From: an uncultured Clostridia bacterium
GTDB taxonomy: Bacteria; Bacillota; Clostridia; Oscillospirales; Oscillospiraceae
Direction: 5' to 3'
Assembly: GCA_947173485.1 (NCBI GenBank)
Contig: CAMWFH010000013.1
Coordinates: forward strand, 1 to 63,567
DNA length: 63,567 nt
The translations under genes were made by a program, and so were the position numbers. The notes beneath the pieces are model-generated. The model had not been told where the DNA came from and ran no database searches. It saw nothing but the letters and a program-made list of their open reading frames with translations. Shown piece by piece: positions 16,510 to 25,605 of this stretch. Positions within the stretch are counted from its first letter, which is position 1; each line of letters begins with the position of its first letter.

Positions 16510-19500
16510 TTAGCGGTCCTTCCGCTTTCTGGGCGTCCGGACCAGCAGGACCACGCCCGCCAGGGACGCCAGGGCCAGCACCGCCCAGAGGGCGGTCCGG
16601 CTGGTGTCGCCGGTCAGGGGGACGTCCTCGTCCTCGATATAGACCCACTCCTCTGTCTCGGGGTCCCATACCTTCCGGTAGGTCTTGGGCACACCATCCT
16701 CGTCGATGGTGATCTCATCCGGGCTGTCCGGGTCGCTGGGGTCGGGCAGCTCGGGCTTTTGGGGCGTATCCTGCCGGATGTAGCGCAGGATGATGATCTC
16801 CTGACCGTCCTCGGTGGCGCTCACATAGGCCATGGCGGGGTCCGCCTGGTAGCCCTCGGCACCGGACTTGCCGTAGGCGGCTTCAGTGTAGGTGTACTCC
16901 CTGCCTTCATAGGCGGGCCGCTTGGTCACCCCGTTGGCGGTATACTGGGTCTGATCCAGGGGGAGGCCGCCGATGGTCTCCACCTCGGTGACGCCCTCCA
17001 GGATATCGCCCTCCGCAGTGCGGTGGTAGTACTCATGGACCACCTGATAGGTGCCCTTGCGTTCCCTGACGTAGCGCAGGATGATGATCTCGCTACCGTC
17101 CTCGGTGGCGGTGACGTAGGTCTGGCCGTCCTTGGCTCCGTAGCTCTGGCCGCTGGACCAGGCGCCGTAGGCCGCCTCGGTGTAGGTATAGGTCCGCTGG
17201 TCATAGACGGGCCGCTTGGTCACCCCATCGGCGGTATACTGGGTCTTATCCAGGGGGCGGCCATCCACGGTCTCGATCTCGGTGACGCCCTCCAGGATGT
17301 CGCCCCGCTCCCCGTCACGCAGGTAGTACTCATGGACCACCTTATAGGCCCCCTTGTGGAGCTTCCTGACGTAGCGCAGGATGATGATCTCACTGCCGCG
17401 CTCATCGGCGGTGACGTGGGTCCAGCCGTCATTGGCCGTGTAGTTCTGGCCGCTGGACCAGGGGCCGTAGGCCGCCTCGGTATAGGTGTAGGTCTTGTTG
17501 TTGTAGTCGAGCTTCTTGGTCACATCGCCCTCGTCATAGTCCTGGGCCTTGTCGGACGATACCCGGCTGACACTGGTCTTGCCCTCCAGGGTCCTGTTCC
17601 CGTTCTCGTCCTCTAGGTAATACTCGTGGACCACCCGGTAGGCGTAGGTGGGATCTGGATCGTCCGGGTCATCCGGCACATGGGGCGGCGGGGTGTCCGG
17701 CTCATCCTCCCGGTAGTAGCGGAGGATGATGATCTCATCGCCCTGGGCAGTAGCGGTCACGCCGGTCTTATAGGGTGCGAGATGATAGGCGTCCTTGCCC
17801 TCCATATAGCCGTAGACCGCATCCTTGGACGTGTATGTATGCTGCCGATCACCATTAGGCCGGAACTGGGGCACCCGGTCCACCTCGCTGGCATCATGCC
17901 AAGCCTCCAACTTATCAGAGTAGGGGACGATCGCGCTGCTCCCCTCGAAGGTGTAGGTGTATCCATCGGAATCCGACAGGGTGCCATTAAAGCTGCTCTC
18001 CCCATCCCGAGCCTGGAGAGATATGCCCTGCCCCTCTGACGTTCCTTCCCCACCGGTATCCTCATCAGGGCCTTCCTCTACATCGCCGGAGTCCTCTGCA
18101 TCGTTGGCCTTCTCCCGGTAGTAGTACTCATGGACCACGTTGTAGCCGCCGGAACGGTAGTAGCGCAGGATGATGATCTGGTCGCCCTCCGCTGTGGCCT
18201 TGACGCTGGTCATGGTGTCGTCCTTACGATACTCCCAGCCCTCGCCGGCAGTGCCATCGCCTTCATATTCTTCGCCATCGTTATCAACTTTGACCAGGCG
18301 TCCATAGGCCGCGCCATCATAGGTGTAGGAATACTCTGTATCAGTCTTTTTAGGCGTAAAGCGCAGTATCTGCTCCACCGTGCTGGCATCATAGGTCGTG
18401 TAGCGATTTTCATTGGTCAAGTGACCGATATTGATGGTCTCCAGCTCACTGTTGCCCTCCCACTTGTCGCCGCTGCTGGTCCGCTGGTAATAGACGTGAA
18501 TCACATTGTACTTTCCCTGCTCCTCTACTGTCTCTTCCCGGAAGTAGCGCAGGATGATGATCTGGGCACCGCCCTCGTGAGAGCCGTCTTCACCATGCTT
18601 AGTTGCTATGGCATGGGTCAAGTTATCCAGAGGCTTATAGGCATAATCTCTCGTGCCTGGGTCCTCCGCAGTACCGCTGCCGTTGCTACCCCTCCATGGA
18701 TTGATAAATTCAGTTGTGACGCTATCCGCTTCCCCTAGTTGTACTTCCTTTTCTTCACCGCCCTTCGGCCAGGAGACCACCTTGCCATAAGCGTCCGAGA
18801 AGTGGGTGTAGGTGTTTCCTTTGTACACATCCAACAGATGGACATCCTTAGAGGTATGTCCCCCATCGTCATCATGTGATTTTCCATCGCAGTTCTTTGT
18901 AAACACCGGGGAAGCACCCTCAAAACTATAACTGCCGTCCGATTTTTTGAGGTAATACTCGTGAATCACATGGTAAGAGGCCTCTACCGGGTTGAACGTA
19001 TTGGTAAAGGTCACCGCTGCACTTCCGATATAGTCCGAGGTCAGACTGCTGCTGTCGGTGTAGCGCACATCAAAGCCTATGATCTGATCGTCCGCCGCCA
19101 CGATGCGATACTCGCCCGCAGGCAACATCGAACCTGTCGCCGCCGCCACGGTCGTTTTTTCTCCAGACTTTAGGGTGACCGTCTTAATGGGCTCACTGTC
19201 CCACCCTTTGTAAATGTTATAGGTATACACCCGGTTGTTGTCATCCGCTGGACTGCCCGGCCTGCTGATCTCCACCGTGCGTGCGTCCAGGGTCTCGATA
19301 TTGATGGTGCTACCGGGGGTGGTGGTGGACTTGATAGTGTCCTCCAGTTTAACGTGAAATCCCATCTTTGGCGCTTCTTCAACAGTCTCTATGATGCGGT
19401 AGTTCCCATTACCGCGCAAACCGCTGATGGTCACACTCTCTCCCGCATGAAGCATCACGGTTGTGCCCTCTTTGTCGGTGAGTTCAGTGATCACATTTCC

Positions 19501-21021
19501 GTCCGTATCTGTAATTGTAGAGTAGGTGATTGGATTTCCGTTAGAATTGGTAATTGTATAGTAATACTTTACCTCGCCACCACGCGGGTCGTCATCTTTC
19601 GGCTTACTGATAGTGATCCAGCCACGCCCATCGACCGCCACTAAATCGCCATTCGCCTTGGGGCTTTCAATCGCTTTTGTAGGTTCTGTCTCGATATATT
19701 CTCGCCACCACACTTTAACTTTTTTCACTCTCTCATTTGATATTCCTGAAATCGAAACCCACAGTCTATGATCAAAAGATGGTGCAAGCTGCTTGGGGGT
19801 ATTCAGTGTATATGTTTGATTTCCTTCTCTTGCGTTTTTTGCTGAATAATTTCGAGCTATCTTATTATCATCACCTTTTACGCCATAATTTGCTTGATAT
19901 GTAACTTTTCCACTTATTTCTTTGCCAGACACATCATATAAAGGACCATATCCATAAAACTCTACATAAGCTGTGTTTTCATCTACTTTGAAAGAACCAT
20001 ATTGTCGGCTATCAGTATAAGTCAATGCTGTTCCTACAACAACACCCGACTGTTTGTTCACAGTCGTCTTTGGGTAAGTCACAGTATAGCCCTTTGTCCC
20101 GTCATAGGTCTCGGATACCTTAATGGTATAGTCGCCCTCAGTCAGGTGTTCCACAACGCCTATTTCCCCAGACTTTACCTCGATCTTTCTAGTTACATAG
20201 GGAGTTCCCCCAGAAATCGTGTAGTAGTGGGTCCTCGCCGGACCATTGGCATCTGCGGAAGGCGCGATAATCGTAATTTTGCTGTCATTGCCGTTGATAT
20301 GCACCTTGCCCTCTTCGCCTGCCGGGACATCAAACTCACGGGATCCCACCAGGACGCTGAACCCGTCCGCCGAGCGGAGCTTGGTGATGGTATATTCCCC
20401 CTGGGGCAGATTGGCGCCCAACGTCACTGTTTGCCTGGCTTTAACGGTGACATCTTGGATGTTGAGCTTTGCGAGTTCTGCGTCAAACTCCTCCTGCGAA
20501 CCATGGAGGGGCTTTCCGGTGAGCCGGAAAGTCACATCCGGCACATCCGCCGGCCGCGTGACCTCAATACTGCCGCCGTCCTTGCTGATATTCACGGTAG
20601 CCTGGGAAGCCCCCACATGCATGGAACTCACACATTCGTTTTTAATCACGTTCCACTCTCTGCTATCACCAGCAACCTGGAACCCATCGCCATTGGTCTG
20701 CTCAATGACGCTGATTTTGAAAGGCCCGCCCATATCGATCGTTTCCGAGCCCGTTCCCGTGATCGTAACGATCTTCTCAACGGGATCATACTCATCAGAA
20801 CCCGACTTTTTGACCTGCGCCTCCACCCGGAAGATAAATTCCTGACCAGCAGCTTCCGCCGGTGTACCTTCGGCAAACTTCTTCTCAATGGTCAGGCTAT
20901 AGGATCCGCTCCTAGCCTGCCCATCCGCCGCCAGCACCGCCGTAGACAGAGCCAGCACCACTGTTAAAAGGAGGATACACGCGCCAACTATGCGGTTACG
21001 TTTTTCGGGGACTTTCATCAT
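16510..21021 (-). CDS. Large sortase-type wall protein with six YxVVHEYY repeats
   Basis: 1503-residue secreted protein. A signal peptide (about 1-33, ending AVLAADG) is followed by a region of Cna-B/prealbumin-like beta modules (about 35-680, for example SYSLTIEKKFAEG and TITKLRSADGF). Six repeats follow (about 680-1417), each opening Y-x-V-V/I-H-E-Y-Y and closing EIIILRYxR. A Pro/Asp-rich stalk leads to a cell-wall sorting signal: VPLTGD, a hydrophobic helix, then RTPRKRKDR. The motif is an LPxTG variant with Val for Leu. Probable adhesin or stalk. The N-terminal DNA around 19700-20000 looks AT-richer than the rest. No sortase gene is in the window. Confidence 0.9.
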   Translation of the reverse strand: MMKVPEKRNRIVGACILLLTVVLALSTAVLAADGQARSGSYSLTIEKKFAEGTPAEAAGQEFIFRVEAQVKKSGSDEYDPVEKIVTITGTGSETIDMGGPFKISVIEQTNGDGFQVAGDSREWNVIKNECVSSMHVGASQATVNISKDGGSIEVTRPADVPDVTFRLTGKPLHGSQEEFDAELAKLNIQDVTVKARQTVTLGANLPQGEYTITKLRSADGFSVLVGSREFDVPAGEEGKVHINGNDSKITIIAPSADANGPARTHYYTISGGTPYVTRKIEVKSGEIGVVEHLTEGDYTIKVSETYDGTKGYTVTYPKTTVNKQSGVVVGTALTYTDSRQYGSFKVDENTAYVEFYGYGPLYDVSGKEISGKVTYQANYGVKGDDNKIARNYSAKNAREGNQTYTLNTPKQLAPSFDHRLWVSISGISNERVKKVKVWWREYIETEPTKAIESPKANGDLVAVDGRGWITISKPKDDDPRGGEVKYYYTITNSNGNPITYSTITDTDGNVITELTDKEGTTVMLHAGESVTISGLRGNGNYRIIETVEEAPKMGFHVKLEDTIKSTTTPGSTINIETLDARTVEISRPGSPADDNNRVYTYNIYKGWDSEPIKTVTLKSGEKTTVAAATGSMLPAGEYRIVAADDQIIGFDVRYTDSSSLTSDYIGSAAVTFTNTFNPVEASYHVIHEYYLKKSDGSYSFEGASPVFTKNCDGKSHDDDGGHTSKDVHLLDVYKGNTYTHFSDAYGKVVSWPKGGEEKEVQLGEADSVTTEFINPWRGSNGSGTAEDPGTRDYAYKPLDNLTHAIATKHGEDGSHEGGAQIIILRYFREETVEEQGKYNVIHVYYQRTSSGDKWEGNSELETINIGHLTNENRYTTYDASTVEQILRFTPKKTDTEYSYTYDGAAYGRLVKVDNDGEEYEGDGTAGEGWEYRKDDTMTSVKATAEGDQIIILRYYRSGGYNVVHEYYYREKANDAEDSGDVEEGPDEDTGGEGTSEGQGISLQARDGESSFNGTLSDSDGYTYTFEGSSAIVPYSDKLEAWHDASEVDRVPQFRPNGDRQHTYTSKDAVYGYMEGKDAYHLAPYKTGVTATAQGDEIIILRYYREDEPDTPPPHVPDDPDDPDPTYAYRVVHEYYLEDENGNRTLEGKTSVSRVSSDKAQDYDEGDVTKKLDYNNKTYTYTEAAYGPWSSGQNYTANDGWTHVTADERGSEIIILRYVRKLHKGAYKVVHEYYLRDGERGDILEGVTEIETVDGRPLDKTQYTADGVTKRPVYDQRTYTYTEAAYGAWSSGQSYGAKDGQTYVTATEDGSEIIILRYVRERKGTYQVVHEYYHRTAEGDILEGVTEVETIGGLPLDQTQYTANGVTKRPAYEGREYTYTEAAYGKSGAEGYQADPAMAYVSATEDGQEIIILRYIRQDTPQKPELPDPSDPDSPDEITIDEDGVPKTYRKVWDPETEEWVYIEDEDVPLTGDTSRTALWAVLALASLAGVVLLVRTPRKRKDR
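16770..18985 (-). repeat. Six tandem protein repeats in the sortase-type protein
   Basis: Units share YxVVHEYY at the start, a middle YTYTEAAYG segment and EIIILRYxR at the end. The last three units (nearest the C-terminus) are close copies of about 93-100 residues; the first three are longer and more divergent. This implies recent amplification at the wall-proximal end. Confidence 0.85.
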
Positions 21022-21049
21022 CCATGCTCCCTTCTGAACAGTAAGTATT

Positions 21050-21118
21050 GCTGTCTCCTTTGGAGACAGCAGTCCTGGGGCTACCCCAGGACGCTCTATA
21101 TCAAACGCATCTCTGCGT
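21050..21118 (-). other. Three consecutive perfect hairpins between amidase and repeat-protein genes
   Basis: GCTGTCTCC/GGAGACAGC (21050-21070), TCCTGGGG/CCCCAGGA (21073-21091) and ACGCA/TGCGT (21105-21118) lie side by side in the 103-base gap between two genes on the same strand. No T-run follows. They may stabilise or separate the two messages, or form the leader of the repeat-protein mRNA. Confidence 0.7.
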
Positions 21119-21124
21119 GCATTT

Positions 21125-21799
21125 TCAAGTTTCTTCCAGGCGGCTGTTCACCGCCGCGGCCAGCTCGGCCATCCGGCCCGTGAGGTAGGGCCCTGGGCAC
21201 TCGGTCTCGCTGGAGAACATACTGTGGATCGTAAGGGTCCCGGTCTCGTCCCCGGTGTAGCGCAGCTCCTCGATTCCGTTGCGGCGGCAGATGTCGGCAC
21301 ACAGCTCGATGAGCGTCTCATAGGCCGCGTCGCTCACATGCCACGCCCCGCCCACCTCGTCGTTGGCCACCTCGATGGTCACCGCCTGGCTGTCGTTCTC
21401 CACGCTGCCGGAGCTCCACGCCCGGTCCCGCTCCTCCACATAGAGGGCCACCCGGCCGCTGCTGTCGATGCCGTAGTTGGCGGAGGCCCGCCGGTCCCGC
21501 TGGGCGAAGGAGGCCCCCACCGCCTCCAGGGCCAGGTCTCCCGCCATGTGGTGGACTGTCACCTTCTGTATCGTGTCCCCCCGTGGGAAGTCCGCGTTGG
21601 GCGACAGGTAGACATAAGCCGTCATGGGGCTGTTGCGCGCAACGACCTGGGCCGTCTCCTCCGCCGTCAGCAGGCGGCCTACCGTATCCGGTATCTGGGA
21701 CCGGGCGGTGACGCACAGCACCAGCACCAGCCCGGCGGCGGCGCAGAACCCGGCCAGCACCAGCCATACCCGGCGGAACGCATCTCTCTTCGTATCCAT
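21125..21799 (-). CDS. Membrane-anchored N-acetylmuramoyl-L-alanine amidase
   Basis: Amidase_2/PGRP-fold hydrolase predicted to cleave the bond between MurNAc and L-alanine in peptidoglycan. An N-terminal helix (about 10-30) anchors it outside the membrane. The catalytic domain shows VTVHHMAG (zinc His), ASANYGIDSSGRVALYVEE, AVTIEVANDEVGG, and a late TIHSMFSSETECPGPYL carrying the second zinc His and the Cys ligand. 224 residues, compact for the family. It starts five bases after the stop of the upstream O-antigen-ligase-like gene, so the two are co-transcribed. Confidence 0.9.
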   Translation of the reverse strand: MDTKRDAFRRVWLVLAGFCAAAGLVLVLCVTARSQIPDTVGRLLTAEETAQVVARNSPMTAYVYLSPNADFPRGDTIQKVTVHHMAGDLALEAVGASFAQRDRRASANYGIDSSGRVALYVEERDRAWSSGSVENDSQAVTIEVANDEVGGAWHVSDAAYETLIELCADICRRNGIEELRYTGDETGTLTIHSMFSSETECPGPYLTGRMAELAAAVNSRLEET

Positions 21800-21804
21800 C
21801 CCCC

Positions 21805-23139
21805 CTACCCCGCTGTCACCGTATAGTAGAGGCCATAGGCGAACAGCCCCGCCAGCAGGGCGAACAGGACCTTCGTCCCGCCGCCGCCCAAGGTATGCCC
21901 CTCCTCCTGGGCGCAGCCCGCCGCCGTCAGGACCAGGGCCGTGACCCCCAGATAGAAGAAGCTGGTGTCCAGTAAGTTATGGACCAGAAAAGCCGCGGTC
22001 ATGGCCCGCAGGGGATTCCGCCGGTCCAGGGCCCGGAGGCCCGCCAGACAAAGCGCCGCCATGGCGATCCAGCCCGTCTCCACCCCCACATGGAGGGGGA
22101 CGTTGTGGATATGCCAGGTGTTGAAATACTTGCCGCCATCATGCAGATCCAGCAACCGCCATTGGAAGGGACCCACCCCCACCAGGGGGTCCGCCGTGAG
22201 GTAGTGCAGGCCGCTGGCCATCATCTCCAGCCGCTCCGCGAAGGTGGCCACAGCGCTGGGCCGAATCAGCACCGCCGCCAGCGCCACCAGCACCCCCAGA
22301 GCGGCGATCAGCGCCGCCATTCTGGGCTTGGCCTCCAAAAAACGCCCAAGATCCTTCCAGAGGACCAGCACCGCCCCGGCGTAGGCCGCCAGCAGCAGGC
22401 AGACCCAGGGCACCCTGGTCCGGGCCGCCGAAAGATAGAGCAGCAGCCCCGTCCCCACGCCCAGGCTGGCCTTCGCCAGCAGTTGGCAGCCATACCGGAC
22501 CGTCTCCCCCCAGGAGGCGGTCCGCTTTTTGTCCGCCAGGAGGACCAGGATCCCCGCCGCCATCGCCACGAAGCTGCCCATGGAGAGGGTCATCGCCGCC
22601 CCGATCAGCAGCAGCGGCTCCAGGAAGGACCCGCTGTCCAGGGCGATGGCCCAGCCCAGCACCAGGAAGATCCCCATGGCGTTGGGGTTGCCCAACAGGC
22701 CCCCCATCCGCCCTACGCGGCCCTGGGTCACGGCCTGGAACACGAACCCCGCGATCCCCGCTCCCGCCGCAACGCTCACCCAGAGGACACAGAGCCGCCC
22801 CAGCAGACGCCGCTCCCCCTGGTCCAAGCAGGCCGTCAGCAGGCACAGCAGGGGGAAGATGGCGTGGGTCACGCCGTAGCCGTCCGCGATGTTCCCATAG
22901 GCGGCATAGGAGGAGACCAGACAGAACAGGTCATAGACCAAGAGGGGGACCAGGATCCACAGGTCCACCCGGGCGGACCGCCGGGTCAGCCCCACCATGC
23001 ACAGCAGGAGGCCCAGCAGGCTCACCGTGACCATATCCCCCACGCCCACCAGGGACAGGATGAACAGCGCGAGGGCGATGCAGGCCGCCGCATAGTGGTC
23101 AAGGAGGCTGTCCAGTCCCCGCTTTATGCCGCAAAACAT
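21805..23139 (-). CDS. O-antigen ligase-like polytopic membrane protein
   Basis: About 444 residues with roughly a dozen hydrophobic helices and the signature of the Wzy/WaaL polymerase-ligase superfamily: GLLGNPNAMGIFL, the loop around FAERLEMMASGL, then GVGPFQWR and WHIHNVPLHVGVETG, whose His-rich loop corresponds to the catalytic periplasmic region. Predicted to polymerise or attach a surface glycan. The ATG at 23139 has GAGGG at proper spacing, unlike the one at 23148. Transcribed first in an operon with the amidase. No glycan biosynthesis genes adjoin, so the substrate is unknown. Confidence 0.82.
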   Translation of the reverse strand: MFCGIKRGLDSLLDHYAAACIALALFILSLVGVGDMVTVSLLGLLLCMVGLTRRSARVDLWILVPLLVYDLFCLVSSYAAYGNIADGYGVTHAIFPLLCLLTACLDQGERRLLGRLCVLWVSVAAGAGIAGFVFQAVTQGRVGRMGGLLGNPNAMGIFLVLGWAIALDSGSFLEPLLLIGAAMTLSMGSFVAMAAGILVLLADKKRTASWGETVRYGCQLLAKASLGVGTGLLLYLSAARTRVPWVCLLLAAYAGAVLVLWKDLGRFLEAKPRMAALIAALGVLVALAAVLIRPSAVATFAERLEMMASGLHYLTADPLVGVGPFQWRLLDLHDGGKYFNTWHIHNVPLHVGVETGWIAMAALCLAGLRALDRRNPLRAMTAAFLVHNLLDTSFFYLGVTALVLTAAGCAQEEGHTLGGGGTKVLFALLAGLFAYGLYYTVTAG

Positions 23140-23237
23140 GACGCACATCCCTCACTTACCTGGCTCAAATGCCTGGCACGGGGCAAGGCGCGGGCCGCTG
23201 CGGGATGACGATCCCCCATCTGAGCTGTTATAGTACG

Positions 23238-23266
23238 ATTATAGTGCCTTTCCGCTCTCCCGTCAA
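23238..23266 (-). promoter_or_regulatory. Strong promoter of the O-antigen-ligase / amidase operon
   Basis: Reverse-strand TTGACG (23261-23266), 17-base spacer, perfect TATAAT (23238-23243), about 100 bases upstream of the first start codon. Confidence 0.7.
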
Positions 23267-23373
23267 GAGATAGGCGCAAGAAAAGTATCGAGCCGATCCG
23301 CCGTCTGCGCTATGTTGATAGGGATGGGTGTTTTCGTCACCTGTAAGGGGACTATAGAGGGCAGGATATGGCA

Positions 23374-23411
23374 AAAGGCCGCGCCGCCCGAACCACTCGG
23401 ACGGCGCGGCT
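23374..23411 (-). terminator. Terminator of the symporter gene
   Basis: Reverse-strand GC-rich stem (arms about 23378-23392 and 23396-23411) followed by TTTT, just downstream of the dicarboxylate/amino-acid symporter stop codon. Confidence 0.8.
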
Positions 23412-23435
23412 CCTCAAAACACACACGCGCTGTTT

Positions 23436-24671
23436 TCAGCTCCGCACCTTCTTGCCCTCCCACTTGCTCACGCACAGGGAGCAGGCGATATCGCCGGTGA
23501 CGTTCAGGCAGGTACGGCCCATATCGAAGATACGGTCCACCGCCACGATCAGACCGATGTAGGCCACAGGGATGCCCAGGGTCTCCAGGACCATGGCCAG
23601 CATGATCATGCCCGCGCCGGAGACGCCGGCGGTGCCGATGGAGGCCAGGGTGGCAGTGACCACCACGATGACCATCTGGCCGATGGTCAGGTGGATATTG
23701 GCGCAGGAGGCGATGAACACGGTGGCCACGCACTGGTAGATGGCGGTACCATCCATGTTGATGGTGGACCCCAGGGGCAGGACGAAGGCGGCGATATCGT
23801 CCTTCGCCCCCAGCTCACGGGCACACTCCTTGGAGACTGGCAGGGTGGCGGCGGAGGAGGTGGAGGTGAAGGCGAACATCATAGCGGCAAAGGCGCTCTT
23901 GAAGAACTTGATGGGGTTCATGCCGGCAAAGACCTGGGCGGAGAGGGAGTAGACGACGACCGCGTGGACGATGTAGCCCAGGTAGGCGCAGCCGATGACC
24001 AATGCCAGCGACCCTAGGATCTCCGCGCCCTGGGTGGCGGTGACCCAGGCCATGTAAGTGAACACGCCGATGGGGGACAGGGAGATGACGAACTCCATCA
24101 GCTTCTCGATGACCGCGTAGAAGGAGGAGACGATGTCACGGCAGAGCTTGCCCCGCTCACCGGCCACCATGATGGACCCGCCGAAGAACAGGGAGACCAC
24201 GATGACCTGGAGCATATTGGCGTTCACGAAGGAGCTCCACATATTGCTGGGGAAGATGTCCACCAGCACGGACATGAAGCCCTTGAACTCCTTGGGGGTG
24301 TATTCCGCGGCGCCCAGCTCCTGGGACAGGTCGGGGAAGAAGCCCGCGCCGGCGAAGATGTTGGCGAACACCAGACCGATGATGCAGGCGATGGCGGTGG
24401 TGACGAGGAAGTAGCCCACGGTCTTGATGCCGACGGAGCCCACCTTCTTCATATCGCCCATGGAGAGGATGCCGTCGATCATGCTCAGCAGCACCACCGG
24501 CACCACGATGAATTTCAGCAGGTTGACGAAGATATCGCCGAAGGGCTTCAGATAGGCGGCAGTAAAGCTCTTGCCCGTGTCGCCCATAGCGCCGCAGGCG
24601 AACCCGACCAAGATGCCCAGCACCAGAGCGATACCGATCTGCAGGGGTAGACTTACCTTTTTCTTGTTCAT
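23436..24671 (-). CDS. Dicarboxylate/amino acid:cation symporter (DAACS family)
   Basis: Secondary transporter of the glutamate/aspartate/dicarboxylate type, coupled to protons or sodium. The 411-residue protein shows FVNLLKFIVVPVVLLSMIDGI, the re-entrant hairpin region FTSTSSAATLPVS (serine-rich HP1), the NMDGTAIY motif in TM7 and SIGTAGVSGAGMIML (HP2), all family hallmarks. Substrate could be glutamate, aspartate, serine or C4-dicarboxylate. An aspartate/glutamate racemase gene lies upstream on the same strand behind a separate promoter. A 7-bp inverted repeat sits in its 5' leader. Confidence 0.93.
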   Translation of the reverse strand: MNKKKVSLPLQIGIALVLGILVGFACGAMGDTGKSFTAAYLKPFGDIFVNLLKFIVVPVVLLSMIDGILSMGDMKKVGSVGIKTVGYFLVTTAIACIIGLVFANIFAGAGFFPDLSQELGAAEYTPKEFKGFMSVLVDIFPSNMWSSFVNANMLQVIVVSLFFGGSIMVAGERGKLCRDIVSSFYAVIEKLMEFVISLSPIGVFTYMAWVTATQGAEILGSLALVIGCAYLGYIVHAVVVYSLSAQVFAGMNPIKFFKSAFAAMMFAFTSTSSAATLPVSKECARELGAKDDIAAFVLPLGSTINMDGTAIYQCVATVFIASCANIHLTIGQMVIVVVTATLASIGTAGVSGAGMIMLAMVLETLGIPVAYIGLIVAVDRIFDMGRTCLNVTGDIACSLCVSKWEGKKVRS

Positions 24672-24724
24672 GTACGCACCTCAACAATTCACACACTGTG
24701 GTTGGTAGGGACACATAAGGGTCC

Positions 24725-24743
24725 ATTTGTCGTTTTGACAAAT
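24725..24743. promoter_or_regulatory. Inverted repeat in the symporter leader
   Basis: ATTTGTC-GTTTT-GACAAAT, perfect 7-bp arms, about 30-45 bases downstream of the predicted transcription start. Similar in sequence to the PadR-linked operator at 26392-26409 but with one more spacer base. Could be an operator or a small RNA hairpin. Confidence 0.5.
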
Positions 24744-24776
24744 ACAGCGCGGTCTCCTTCCGCCCGCGTTGGATAT

Positions 24777-24805
24777 ATTGTACCACACATCTGCCGGTCT
24801 GTAAA
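24777..24805 (-). promoter_or_regulatory. Promoter of the symporter gene
   Basis: Reverse-strand TTTACA (24800-24805), 17-base spacer, TACAAT (24777-24782), giving a leader of about 100 nt. Confidence 0.6.
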
Positions 24806-24840
24806 GGCCTTCCAGCAGAAATATGGATAAATCATGAACA

Positions 24841-24880
24841 GCCGGGGCGGACAGGCAGTTTTTAGCCCGTGCGCCCCGGC
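24841..24880 (-). terminator. Hairpin downstream of the racemase gene
   Basis: Perfect 9-bp arms GCCGGGGCG (24841-24849) and CGCCCCGGC (24872-24880) enclosing a small inner stem. It sits just after the racemase stop on the minus strand. No clear T-run, so terminator strength is doubtful. Confidence 0.45.
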
Positions 24881-24903
24881 CATCCAGCCGATCTGTGATG
24901 CAA

Positions 24904-25605
24904 TTATTTTACCCGATAGCCGCAGAAGCGGATGGCGGCCCTTGCCAGTTCCTCCGTGGGGTCAATCGTGGGCTCTGCCAGCGCCAGAGCCTCCGCCGCC
25001 AGAGGCAGCTCGGTGCAGGCCAGGATGAAGTAGTCCGCGCCCCGGCTGGTGAGTCCAGTCAAGACGGCGCGCATCCCCTCTTCATAGACCTCCGGCGGAC
25101 GGCCCGCCTTCACCCCGTCGTAGATGACCTCCATCAGCATTTTCTGCTCCCTCTCGTCAGGCAGCAGGAAGGGGACGCCGGCCTCTGTCAGGGCGTGCTG
25201 GTACAGTCCCACCGACAGCGTGCCGGTGGTGGCCAGCACGGCGGCAGTCTGTCCGGGGAACCGGTCCCGGCAGGCCTGGGCGGAGACCTGGGTGATATCC
25301 AGGAAGGGGACCTGGGTCTGGGCCTGGAGGGGAGGCAGGAAGTAGTGGGCGGTGTTGCAGGGGATCAGGAGGCAGTCCGCGCCGCAGGCCAGGAGCTTGT
25401 GCAGCGACTCCGTCATGGCCGGCAGGGGGTCCGCCCCGCCGTGGAGGATGGCGGTGGTCCGGTCCGGGATGGCGGCGTTGTTGTCGATGTAGATACGGAT
25501 GTGGTCGCTGTCGCTCTTGGCATCGGTCAGGGACACGATCTTACGGAACAGATCCGCCGTGGCCATGGGCCCCATACCGCCCAGGATACCGATCGTCTTT
25601 TTCAT
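24904..25605 (-). CDS. Aspartate/glutamate racemase family protein
   Basis: Cofactor-independent amino-acid racemase, probably aspartate racemase. The 233-residue protein shows IGILGGMGPMATADLF at the start and the two catalytic cysteines in IPCNTAHYF (about residue 83) and ACTELPL (about residue 197). These are the two-base mechanism residues of the family. D-aspartate or D-glutamate would serve wall synthesis. Its start overlaps the stop of the upstream cobB gene by four bases, so the two form an operon. Exact substrate not determined. Confidence 0.9.
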   Translation of the reverse strand: MKKTIGILGGMGPMATADLFRKIVSLTDAKSDSDHIRIYIDNNAAIPDRTTAILHGGADPLPAMTESLHKLLACGADCLLIPCNTAHYFLPPLQAQTQVPFLDITQVSAQACRDRFPGQTAAVLATTGTLSVGLYQHALTEAGVPFLLPDEREQKMLMEVIYDGVKAGRPPEVYEEGMRAVLTGLTSRGADYFILACTELPLAAEALALAEPTIDPTEELARAAIRFCGYRVK

